A DNA stretch of 19,532 nucleotides from UBA2029 sp037447125 (GTDB taxonomy: Bacteria; Chloroflexota; Anaerolineae; Aggregatilineales; Aggregatilineaceae). The notes beneath the pieces are model-generated. The model searched no databases, was not told the DNA's origin, and was given only the letters and a program-made list of their open reading frames with translations. Position numbers and translations under genes: made by a program. This document shows positions 7,599 through 14,252 of the stretch, in pieces. Every line of letters starts with the position of its first letter. Within the stretch, counting starts at the first letter, position 1. The stretch is taken from assembly GCA_037447125.1 (NCBI GenBank), contig JBBIHG010000071.1, positions 1-19,532 of the forward strand, in the 5' to 3' direction.

Positions 7599-8396
7599 TC
7601 ATTCAGTCGGACGGCGCCCGGTCACTAAGCCGAGCACGCTGCGGTCCTCGGGCGAGAGATGCCGCAGCGCGTCCGGCTCCAACTGCGAGAAGACGCGGTG
7701 GGCGAACAGCTCCATCCACACGAACTGCCGCCCGATCTGAACCATGTTGCTGTTGGTGGTCACAGTCGCCATGAAGTCGCCCTGCTCGCTGGCGATGAGC
7801 ACCTCCTGCTCGTCCACCACGACGACCAGGCTGCCGGCCAGCTTATGCAGCTCGCTCTCGCGCGGTGGGTGGTAGGCGATGTCGCCCACGTCGAGGTCGT
7901 CTTCGCCGGTGAGCAGGGCGCCGATGGCCACGCCGCGCGCGTCGGCGGCGACGATGGTCTCACGCAGGCGGCGCAGGTGCGCGTCGGCGAGCACGAGCAT
8001 CGCCTCGCGCTGGGCGTGGGCGATCATGTGCTCGGCGTAGCTCAGCACGCGATCCTCACCAGCGAACGTCCACAGGTGGCCTTCTTCCTGCATCAGGTAG
8101 AGCGCGTTGAGGTCGCGGCGCAGCGCCTCCAGCAGCCGCGCGTAATCGGCGGTCAGCCGGTTGAGCAGCACGTCGGGCGGCAGGGGGCGGTAGAGGGTGG
8201 CCTTCGGCGCTTCGGACTTGAGCACGGCCCCGCGCACATCGAGCCGGCCCAGCGCCTCGTAGACCATCGAGCGCGGGATGCCGGCCTGTTTGCTGAGCTG
8301 GTAGCCGGTCGCCGGGTAGTCTTTGAGCAGAGCCAGGTACACTTTCGCTTCATATTCGGTGAAGCCGATGGCGCTCAGATTGCTCAGGACGTCCAT
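7599..8396 (-). CDS. TrmB-family transcriptional regulator
   Basis: A 265-residue DNA-binding regulator. Residues about 1-75 are a TrmB-type winged helix (FTEYEAKVYLALL, then the recognition helix around IPRSMVYEALGRL). The remainder resembles the TrmB ligand-sensing region with a phospholipase-D-like fold (residues about 105-240). TrmB proteins mostly answer to sugars or other small molecules. The ATG at 8396 is chosen because a near-consensus promoter puts the transcript start around 8430. A TTG at 8429 would extend the protein by 11 residues but would be essentially leaderless; neither start has a strong ribosome-binding site. It is first in a two-gene unit with the P1B-4 ATPase, suggesting it controls metal export. 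Its ligand is unknown. Confidence 0.85.
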   Translation of the reverse strand: MDVLSNLSAIGFTEYEAKVYLALLKDYPATGYQLSKQAGIPRSMVYEALGRLDVRGAVLKSEAPKATLYRPLPPDVLLNRLTADYARLLEALRRDLNALYLMQEEGHLWTFAGEDRVLSYAEHMIAHAQREAMLVLADAHLRRLRETIVAADARGVAIGALLTGEDDLDVGDIAYHPPRESELHKLAGSLVVVVDEQEVLIASEQGDFMATVTTNSNMVQIGRQFVWMELFAHRVFSQLEPDALRHLSPEDRSVLGLVTGRRPTE

Positions 8397-8410
8397 GATG
8401 TCTCGGATAG

Positions 8411-8428
8411 TAGTTCTAACACGAACCA
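8411..8428. promoter_or_regulatory. Possible operator just downstream of the trmB-family promoter
   Basis: The short palindrome gttc-N6-gaac sits at 8413-8426, immediately after the predicted transcript start of the regulator gene. An autoregulatory site would be expected here, but 4-base arms are weak evidence. Confidence 0.25.
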
Positions 8429-8436
8429 ATAATCTT

Positions 8437-8465
8437 ATTATAGTCTATCATGGCTCTGCTGGCAA
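8437..8465 (-). promoter_or_regulatory. Near-consensus promoter of the TrmB/ATPase pair
   Basis: On the minus strand, TTGCCA (8460-8465), exactly 17 bases, then perfect TATAAT (8437-8442). This is the strongest promoter-like sequence in the window and implies high basal activity unless repressed. Confidence 0.8.
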
Positions 8466-8470
8466 CAGGA

Positions 8471-8650
8471 CGATTGTATCAAACGTGCGTGCTGTTCTTG
8501 TTCTACCTCACCCCCAACCTCGCTGCGCTCGGCTCACCCCCTCTCCAACGTGGAGAGGGGGTGGCGAGGCCCGCGTCAGTGGGCCGAGCGGGGGTGAGGT
8601 CACGCGGACGTATCGCCATACGCCCCTACGAGCAGGCTGACGCGCGGCGG
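8471..8650. repeat. Composite palindromic repeat, copy R3
   Basis: The core at 8505-8600 has acctcaccccc / gggggtgaggt ends and a central hairpin ccccctctcca / tggagaggggg (loop acg). The left tail 8471-8496 and the right tail 8606-8650 are shared with copy R1 (2578-2794). It sits in the divergent gap between the TrmB-family gene and ftcD, which otherwise holds only the two promoters. Confidence 0.85.
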
Positions 8651-8685
8651 ATTTTGATGCGATTACCCTCCCTACGCCGCCCGAT

Positions 8686-8715
8686 TTGACAAACGCCGGG
8701 GCGTGGGGTAGCAAT
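8686..8715 (+). promoter_or_regulatory. Possible promoter of ftcD
   Basis: A perfect -35 TTGACA (8686-8691) is followed 17-18 bases later by a poor -10 (TAGCAAT, 8709-8715). The start codon is about 67 bases downstream of this. Confidence 0.45.
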
Positions 8716-8781
8716 ACTGCGCCTGACATAGAGTCTTACAGCGGCAGAAAGGGGGCAGGCGCGGGCGCGCCACAACGAGCC

Positions 8782-10377
8782 ATGAAGAGACCCTTAGTCG
8801 AGTGTATCCCGAACTTCAGCGAGGGGCGCCGCCCCGACGTGATCGAGACCATCGTCCGCGCCATGCGCTCGGCAGCGGGCGTGCACATCCTGGACACGAC
8901 CAGCGATGCCGACCATCACCGCTCGGTGGTGACCCTGGTGGGCACGCCAGACGCCGTCGAAGCGGCCATGTTCGCCGCCATCCGCCAGGCCGCCGACCTG
9001 ATAGACATGACCCAGCACAAGGGCGAGCACCCGCGCCTGGGCGCAACCGACGTGGTGCCCTTCGTGCCCATCCGCGACGTGACCATGGACGACTGCGTGG
9101 CCATCGCCCAGCGGCTGGGCCAGCGCGTCGGGACGGAACTGGGCATCCCGGTCTTCCTCTACGAGTTCGCCGCCACCCAGCCGGAGCGCCGCAACCTGGC
9201 CGACCTGCGCAACGCCCACTTCCAGTACGAGCAGCTTAAAGAAGCCATCGCCGTGGACCCGGCGCATATGCCGGACTTCGGCCCGGCGGAATTGGGGACG
9301 GCTGGGGCGACGATCATCGGCGCGCGCCCGCCGCTGGTCGCCTACAACGTCTATCTGAGCACGAGCGATGTGTCCATCGCCAATAAGATCGCCCGCGCGG
9401 TACGCCACTCCAACGGCGGGCTGCGTTTTGTCAAGGCAGCGGGCTTCCTCGTCGAAGGGCAGGCGCAGGTTTCGATGAACCTGACCGATTACCGGCGGAC
9501 GCCTGTCGCCCGCGTCGTCGAGATGATCCGGCGCGAAGCCGCCCGCCACGGTGTGACGGTGACGACCAGCGAGTTGGTTGGCCTGGCCCCGCAGGAATTC
9601 TTTGTGGACGCGGCGCGCTGGTACCTCCAGCTCGACAAGTTCATGCCCGACCAGATTCTGGAATACCGCATCCAACAGGCAGAGGCCGCCGAAGCCGCAC
9701 TCGTCGCCGCAGAGCCACCCATCCCCGAAGATGCCGCGCGGCCGATCCTGGCCATCGCCCCGCCCCCAGGCACGCCAGAGACGTTCGTCGCGGCGGTCGC
9801 CGAGGGGACGCCGACGCCGGGCGGGGGCGCGGTCGCGGCGCTGGCCGGGGCGCTGAGCGCGGCGCTGGCCGAGATGGTCGCCCAGGTGACGGTCGGCAAG
9901 AAGCGCTATGCCGCCGTCGAGGAGACCATGCGCGCCGTAGCCGCTGCCGCCGCTACGCTGCGCGAGGAGTTGCTGGCAGCCATGGACGAGGATGTCGCCG
10001 CGTTCGAAGCAGTCCTGGAAGCATTCCGCCTGCCCAAAGACGATCCGGCGCGCCAGGAGGCCATTCAAGAGGTTACGGCCCGCGCCGCGGATGTGCCGCT
10101 CCACGTGGCGCGGCTGGCGCTGGAAGCAATGCGCTTGGCCGAGCAAGTCGCAGCGCATGGCAACACCAACGCGGCCAGCGACGCGGCGACGGCAGCCTTG
10201 ATGGGGCTGGCGGCAGTAGAAGGCGCGGCCATGAACGTGCGCATCAACGCGGCGGGCCTGGATGACGCGCAGCTTGCCGGGCGGTATCGTCACGACGCGG
10301 GCACGCTGGTCGAAAGCGCGCGGGCCATCCGCAACACCGTGATCCAGACCGTCGAGGCGCGGGCAGGACTGGGGTAG
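8782..10377 (+). CDS. ftcD: Bifunctional glutamate formimidoyltransferase / formimidoyl-THF cyclodeaminase
   Basis: A 531-residue cytosolic enzyme, close to the 541 residues of mammalian FTCD. The N-terminal domain (about 1-180) and the C-subdomain (about 181-300) move the formimino group from N-formimino-glutamate to tetrahydrofolate. GEHPR contains His83, matching catalytic His82 of the animal enzyme. After a linker rich in Ala and Pro, residues about 332-531 are the helical cyclodeaminase (PTPGGGAVAALAGALSAALA), which releases ammonia and gives 5,10-methenyl-THF. It links histidine breakdown to one-carbon metabolism, but no hut gene is nearby. The start at 8782 was chosen over an upstream frame extension because the family begins with the strand LVECIPNFSEG; the ribosome-binding site is weak. 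Both domains look intact. Confidence 0.95.
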   Translation: MKRPLVECIPNFSEGRRPDVIETIVRAMRSAAGVHILDTTSDADHHRSVVTLVGTPDAVEAAMFAAIRQAADLIDMTQHKGEHPRLGATDVVPFVPIRDVTMDDCVAIAQRLGQRVGTELGIPVFLYEFAATQPERRNLADLRNAHFQYEQLKEAIAVDPAHMPDFGPAELGTAGATIIGARPPLVAYNVYLSTSDVSIANKIARAVRHSNGGLRFVKAAGFLVEGQAQVSMNLTDYRRTPVARVVEMIRREAARHGVTVTTSELVGLAPQEFFVDAARWYLQLDKFMPDQILEYRIQQAEAAEAALVAAEPPIPEDAARPILAIAPPPGTPETFVAAVAEGTPTPGGGAVAALAGALSAALAEMVAQVTVGKKRYAAVEETMRAVAAAAATLREELLAAMDEDVAAFEAVLEAFRLPKDDPARQEAIQEVTARAADVPLHVARLALEAMRLAEQVAAHGNTNAASDAATAALMGLAAVEGAAMNVRINAAGLDDAQLAGRYRHDAGTLVESARAIRNTVIQTVEARAGLG

Positions 10378-10388
10378 CGTCTTAACGG

Positions 10389-10494
10389 ACCTCACCCCCG
10401 CTCGGCCCCCTCTCCAACGTGGAGAGGGGGCAGGCCGAGCGTAGCGAGGCCAGGGGGTGAGGTATCGCAGGGCGCGGCAGAGCAGCGCCCCTAC
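10389..10494. repeat. Palindromic repeat copy R4 with attached small hairpin module
   Basis: The core at 10389-10463 begins 12 bases after the ftcD stop codon. The central hairpin (10406-10430) has 11-base arms with loop acg. A 27-base module at 10468-10494 follows, and its inverse, with one difference, precedes copy R5 (11708-11734). The position suggests it may also end ftcD transcription. Confidence 0.85.
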
Positions 10495-10525
10495 GTGACC
10501 GGCATCCAGGGCTGCTGCAAGGAAC

Positions 10526-10560
10526 ACTGGCGACTGATCACCGAAGACTGATCACTGCTT
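10526..10560. repeat. Heptamer array ACTGNNN, five units
   Basis: Five consecutive 7-base units each start with ACTG (one ACCG): ACTGGCG, ACTGATC, ACCGAAG, ACTGATC, ACTGCTT. The array ends 28 bases before the start of the M23 peptidase gene, in the 5' leader region. Confidence 0.75.
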
Positions 10561-10588
10561 CTACGACACAGAGACGGGTTGGGATGGG

Positions 10589-11629
10589 ATGGCGAGACGG
10601 ATGCGGATTGTAGTGGGTAGCTGGATGCTGCTGGTGCTGGCGATGATCGCCATCCAGGGGGAGCTGCGTGCGGCCTCGGCGGGGCAGGCCGCCGGCCCTG
10701 CGCGCTCAGCAGATGGTCTGGCGCTGCTCAGCGTGCCGCAGCAGGCTGGCGCGCAGCTGGGCGCCACGCCCTACCCGACGAACACGCCGCGCTCCACCCA
10801 GGTGATGCTGCAAACGTCCACGCCGGCTCCTGTGGCCGATCTACTCTTCGACCAGACCGGCGAGCCGCAGGATCACTACTGGCTGGCGCGCCCCTTCCCG
10901 CGCGACCCGACCGACGCTGTGCGCGACTACGCCAGCCGCAATTACCCCTACGGCTCGACAGGCGGCGGGCAGTTTCAGACCCATCATGGCATTGACATCC
11001 AGAATCCGCTGGGCACGGCGGTGCTGGCTGCGGCCAGCGGCTGGGTGATCTACGCGGGCAGCGACAGCTTCACCCAGTTCGGGCCGGCCACTGACTTCTA
11101 CGGCAACCTGGTCGTCATCGAGCACGACCAGCGCGCGCCGACCGGCGAGCCGCTCTATACGCTCTACGGGCACCTCTCGCGCGTGGACGTGGCAGCGGGC
11201 CAGCGCGTCGAGCTACAGCAGCGCATCGGCCAGGTCGGGGCGACGGGCGTGGCCTTGGGGTCGCACCTGCACTTCGAAGTGCGCATCGGCAACCCCTACG
11301 ACTACGCCCGCACCTACAACCCCGACCTGTGGATTCGCCCCTGGCCGACCTTCGGCACGCTGGCCGGGCGCATCACCGACGCTTATGGTAACCGGCTGCA
11401 CGACGCCGCGATCATCATCCAATCGGCAACCGGCCCCAGCCGCATGACCTACTCCTATGCCGATGAGACGGTCAACTCCGACCCGTACTACGGCGAGCAT
11501 TTCACGCACGGCGACCTGCCGGAGGGTGAGTACATAGTGTTGGTGCGCAAGCAAGGCGTGTTGCGCTTCAAGGGGATGGTGACCATCATCGCCGGGCAGA
11601 CGAACTGGATTGACATCCGGCTGAATTGA
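10589..11629 (+). CDS. Secreted M23 (LytM-type) metallopeptidase with C-terminal beta domain
   Basis: A 346-residue exported protein. The signal peptide spans about residues 1-30 (basic start, then a hydrophobic stretch to ASA). A low-complexity Thr/Pro spacer follows, then the peptidase domain at about 95-240. Zinc ligands are visible as H132-x-G-x-D136 and H226-L-H228-F-E, with YGHLS at 193-197, so it should be catalytically active against peptidoglycan cross-bridges or stem peptides. Residues about 257-346 look like a carboxypeptidase-regulatory type beta sandwich (AGRITDAYGNRLHDAAI). The ATG at 10589 lacks a clear ribosome-binding site; ATG 10601 is an alternative. It is a monocistronic gene flanked on both sides by repeats. 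Confidence 0.9.
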   Translation: MARRMRIVVGSWMLLVLAMIAIQGELRAASAGQAAGPARSADGLALLSVPQQAGAQLGATPYPTNTPRSTQVMLQTSTPAPVADLLFDQTGEPQDHYWLARPFPRDPTDAVRDYASRNYPYGSTGGGQFQTHHGIDIQNPLGTAVLAAASGWVIYAGSDSFTQFGPATDFYGNLVVIEHDQRAPTGEPLYTLYGHLSRVDVAAGQRVELQQRIGQVGATGVALGSHLHFEVRIGNPYDYARTYNPDLWIRPWPTFGTLAGRITDAYGNRLHDAAIIIQSATGPSRMTYSYADETVNSDPYYGEHFTHGDLPEGEYIVLVRKQGVLRFKGMVTIIAGQTNWIDIRLN

Positions 11630-11635
11630 GGGAGC

Positions 11636-11677
11636 GGTCAGCGGTTAGCCCTCAGCTATCAGCCCTCAGCGGTCAGC
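11636..11677. repeat. Heptamer array NNTCAGC, six units
   Basis: Six contiguous 7-base units end in TCAGC or TTAGC (GGTCAGC, GGTTAGC, CCTCAGC, TATCAGC, CCTCAGC, GGTCAGC). The array starts seven bases after the M23 peptidase stop codon. The 311-base gap 11630-11940 holds this array, copy R5, a perfect hairpin and a second heptamer array, with no gene. Confidence 0.85.
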
Positions 11678-11707
11678 CGTTGGTGGGAGTGCGTGTGGGT
11701 CCGGGAG

Positions 11708-11832
11708 GTAGGGGCGCTGCTCTGCTGCGCCCTGGTTTACCTCACCCCCGCTCGGCGCTAACGCGCCTCGCCTCCCCCTCTCCGCAACGGAGAGGGGGAA
11801 AGGCCGAGCAGAGCGAGGCCAGGGGGTGAGGT
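11708..11832. repeat. Palindromic repeat copy R5 with small hairpin module, inverted relative to R4
   Basis: The 27-base module (11708-11734) is the inverse of 10468-10494 with one difference. The core (11739-11832) has acctcaccccc / gggggtgaggt ends and a central hairpin ccccctctccg / cggagaggggg with loop caa. Confidence 0.85.
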
Positions 11833-11846
11833 GAATTCCCCAATAC

Positions 11847-11882
11847 CAGACTTCCGAAGTTTTCGGAAACTTCGGAAGTCTG
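11847..11882. repeat. Perfect 16-bp-stem hairpin (cagacttccg family)
   Basis: The arm cagacttccgaagttt is followed by loop tcgg and its exact inverse, a 36-base perfect hairpin. Its outer arm matches the palindrome at 78-110. It lies between the convergent M23 and amidohydrolase genes and could act as a bidirectional transcription barrier, though no T-run follows. Confidence 0.85.
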
Positions 11883-11913
11883 TTGTGCCCCATCTGCCCC
11901 CAGAGTCTGGCAA

Positions 11914-11941
11914 ACTGAAAACTGACGACTGCTCACTGAAT
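11914..11941. repeat. Heptamer array ACTGNNN, four units
   Basis: Four 7-base units start with ACTG (ACTGAAA, ACTGACG, ACTGCTC, ACTGAAT). The array runs up to the first base of the amidohydrolase stop codon on the minus strand. Confidence 0.75.
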
Positions 11942-13551
11942 CACCCAAACAGCCGATGCTTCCACTCCCCGCCGACCATCGTGCCCAGGACGCGCGTCGC
12001 CAGAATCTCGTCCGGCGGGATGGTGTAGAGATCGCGGTCGAGCACGACCAGGTCGGCCAGGTAGCCGGGGGCGAGGGTGCCCAGGTCGCGCTCCATCCCC
12101 GCCGCGTAGGCCGGTCCCTGGGTGAAGGCGCGCAGCGTCGTGTCTATGTCCAGCCGCCCCTCCGGGTACCAGCCGTCCGGCCCTGGCGAACCGTCTGGGC
12201 GGCGGCGCGTCACCGCCGCGAAGATGCCCAGCAACGGCGCGAACGGCTCAACCGGCGCATCGGAGCCGAAAGCGAGTACCGCCCCGGCTTCCAGTTGCAG
12301 CCGCCAGTTGTAGCTCCAGCAGGCGCGCGCGCCCCAGTAACGGTCGGCCATCTCGTAGTCGGACGTGGCGTGGATGGGCTGCATCGAGGCGATGATGCCC
12401 AGCGCGCCCAGCCGCCCCGCGTCGTCGGGGTGGATGATCTGCACGTGCTCGATGCGGTGGCGCCGCGCCGCGCGGGGGATGCCGCGCGCCGCTTCCTGCG
12501 CGCGCACGGCCTCGTATACGTCCAGCACGTCGTGCACGGCCCGGTCGCCGATGGCGTGAATCGTCGAGGGCAGCCCGGCGGCGCTGGCCCGGCCCACCAG
12601 CTCGAACATCGTCTCCTTGTCGGTGACGACGATGCCCACGTTGTCCGGCTCGCCCTCGTAGGGCGCGATCATGTGCGCCGTGCGCGGGCCGAGCGCGCCG
12701 TCGGCGAAGATCTTCAGCCCGCCGATGCGCAACCACTCGTCGCCGAAGCCGGAGCGGATGCCCAATTCGTGGGCGTGCTCGATCCAGGGGTCGTTGATCT
12801 GCTTGAGAACGCGCAGCCCCAGGTCGCCGCGCTCGCGCAGAATCTGCAGGGCGACCAGGCAGCCTGGGTTGTCGTAATCGTGCAGGCCGGTCAGCCCTGC
12901 CGCCCACGCCTGGCGCTGCGCCTCGCTCATCCAGTCCGCGACCTGTTCCGGGCTGGGCACGGGGATGTGCCGGGCGACGAGCGCCATGGCCGGGTCTTCG
13001 AGCAGGAGACCGGTTGGCACGCCGTGCGCGTCGCGAACGAGCGCCCCACCCGCCGGATCGGGCGTGCCCGCCGCGATCCCCGCCCGTTTGAGCGCCAGGC
13101 TGTTGACCCAGGCGGCGTGCCCGCTCTTGGCCGTCAGGTAGACCGGGTGATCCGGCGCGACGGCATCCAGGTCGGCGGCGGTGGGGAAGGCAGCACCCGG
13201 CCAGACGACCTGCGTCCAGCCGCGCCCCTCGATCCACTGGCCGGGCGGGGCCTGCCGGGCACGCTCCGCCACCCGACGCAGCGCCTCTTCCTTGCCGGGC
13301 ACCTCGAACAGGTCCACAGTGTGCAGGCTGCGGGCGACGCCCTCCCAGTGAATGTGGGCGTCGGTCAGGCCGGGGAGGACGGCGTGGCCCTCCACGTCGT
13401 CAACTGCTGTGCCCGGCCCGGCCAGGGCGCGCATCGCGTCGTCCGTTCCGACGGCGACGATGCGCCCGCGCCAGATAGCCAGCGCGGTCGCTGTGGGCTG
13501 CGCTGGGTTGAGGGTGCGGATGTGGGCATTGAGCAGAATGCGGTCAATCAT
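11941..13551 (-). CDS. Amidohydrolase family 3 protein (YtcJ-like metal-dependent hydrolase)
   Basis: A 536-residue TIM-barrel hydrolase of the amidohydrolase superfamily, cytosolic with no signal peptide. The N- and C-terminal beta segments enclose the barrel. Metal ligands are recognisable: DAHIH with His66 and His68, a probable bridging Lys280 in GLKIF, His332 in IHAIGD, His369 in HRIEHV, and Asp431 in FGSDAPVEP. Relatives cleave N-acyl amides, carbamates or formamides, but the substrate cannot be assigned. The start at 13551 is preferred because the reading frame upstream of it runs through a repeat that also occurs in inverted form at 13680-13714; an ATG at 13626 is an alternative. It lies 167 bases after the YbjN-like gene on the same strand, so co-transcription is possible. 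Confidence 0.9.
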   Translation of the reverse strand: MIDRILLNAHIRTLNPAQPTATALAIWRGRIVAVGTDDAMRALAGPGTAVDDVEGHAVLPGLTDAHIHWEGVARSLHTVDLFEVPGKEEALRRVAERARQAPPGQWIEGRGWTQVVWPGAAFPTAADLDAVAPDHPVYLTAKSGHAAWVNSLALKRAGIAAGTPDPAGGALVRDAHGVPTGLLLEDPAMALVARHIPVPSPEQVADWMSEAQRQAWAAGLTGLHDYDNPGCLVALQILRERGDLGLRVLKQINDPWIEHAHELGIRSGFGDEWLRIGGLKIFADGALGPRTAHMIAPYEGEPDNVGIVVTDKETMFELVGRASAAGLPSTIHAIGDRAVHDVLDVYEAVRAQEAARGIPRAARRHRIEHVQIIHPDDAGRLGALGIIASMQPIHATSDYEMADRYWGARACWSYNWRLQLEAGAVLAFGSDAPVEPFAPLLGIFAAVTRRRPDGSPGPDGWYPEGRLDIDTTLRAFTQGPAYAAGMERDLGTLAPGYLADLVVLDRDLYTIPPDEILATRVLGTMVGGEWKHRLFG

Positions 13552-13561
13552 GGCTTTGGGG

Positions 13562-13589
13562 ATTTCGGATTGCGAATTGCGAATTGCAG
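13562..13589. repeat. Heptamer array ATTKCGR, four units
   Basis: Units ATTTCGG, ATTGCGA, ATTGCGA and ATTGCAG are in strict 7-base phase, 11 bases upstream of the chosen amidohydrolase start. The inverted partner is at 13680-13714. Confidence 0.8.
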
Positions 13590-13679
13590 AGTCTCTCTGC
13601 GCGCGCGGGTCAGCGGCAGTGGTCATCGAGGTAGCCCTACAGACCAGAGTACCCCCGAATGCCGCGTGAGAATAGGGTT

Positions 13680-13714
13680 CTCCAATTCGAAATCCGCAAT
13701 CCGAATTTCGAAAT
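13680..13714. repeat. Heptamer array ATTKCGR, inverted partner, five units
   Basis: Read on the minus strand the units are ATTTCGA, AATTCGG, ATTGCGG, ATTTCGA and ATTGGAG. With 13562-13589 it could form a long imperfect hairpin across the gap between the YbjN-like gene and the amidohydrolase gene. It begins about five bases after the YbjN-like stop codon. Confidence 0.8.
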
Positions 13715-13718
13715 CCTC

Positions 13719-14252
13719 TCACACCTCGCCTTCGGTTTCGATCTCTTCAATGGCCTCGTAGGGCGTGCGCCCACCGTAGACCACTTTCATCAGACCAGGG
13801 AAGTAGCGGTCCATCGTCGTCACCGCCGGATAGATCGCGTTGCGGATCAGGGCGGGGGTAAGCTTCTCGTCTTCGAAGTCCAGGCTGGTCTTGTAGCGCA
13901 CTTCGCCGTCGTGGTAATCCAGCTCGAAGTTGCCGATGCGCAGCCCGAAGTTGGCGCGGGTGATGAACTCGGCCACTGCCGGACGCAGTTCGTCGGGGAC
14001 ATAGACGGCGGCGACAGCGTAGAAGAGGAACTGCTCCAGGTGGGTCACGATCTGGGCGAAGCAGCGGAACTCGCCGTTCTGCCCGCTGAAGAAGGCGCGG
14101 TAAACGGTGCGCCCTTCGATGCGCTGCGGGTGCCACCCGTCCTGGCGCAGGAACTCGCCCAGCGTCTCGAAGGCGGCCAGCCCGTTCGGGGTTGGCGAGT
14201 GAGGGTCCTGGCCGCGTTCCGGCTCCTTACCGGACGGCGATTCGCGGTTCAT
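13719..14252 (-). CDS. YbjN-like domain protein
   Basis: A 177-residue soluble protein. Residues 1-22 are a polar, Pro-rich lead. About 25-160 match the alternating strand/helix pattern of the YbjN/sensory-transduction-regulator family (FETLGEFLRQDGW, then FRCFAQIV, then YVPDELRPAVAEFITRANFGLRIGNFELDY), related in fold to type III secretion chaperones. The C-terminus is acidic. Its ATG overlaps the TGA of the PfkB kinase gene as TGATG, and GGAGG lies four bases before it, so its translation is probably coupled to the kinase. Family members are thought to bind or stabilise partner proteins, but the mechanism is not established. No catalytic residues are visible. Confidence 0.85.
   Translation of the reverse strand: MNRESPSGKEPERGQDPHSPTPNGLAAFETLGEFLRQDGWHPQRIEGRTVYRAFFSGQNGEFRCFAQIVTHLEQFLFYAVAAVYVPDELRPAVAEFITRANFGLRIGNFELDYHDGEVRYKTSLDFEDEKLTPALIRNAIYPAVTTMDRYFPGLMKVVYGGRTPYEAIEEIETEGEV

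Noticed and set aside
8794..10527. Minus-strand open frame (577 codons) across ftcD and copy R4
   Set aside because: Antisense to an intact two-domain enzyme and running through a repeat; no recognisable domain.
10526..11941. Heptamer arrays considered as CRISPR or slippage microsatellites
   Set aside because: Units are 7 bases with a constant half and a variable half and no spacers, so they fit neither class.
13552..13722. N-terminal extension of the amidohydrolase to 13722
   Set aside because: The extra codons run through heptamer repeats and lack a ribosome-binding site.
11956..13761. Plus-strand open frame (601 codons) across the amidohydrolase
   Set aside because: Antisense to a gene with complete metal-binding motifs; the product is low in hydrophobic order and matches no family.
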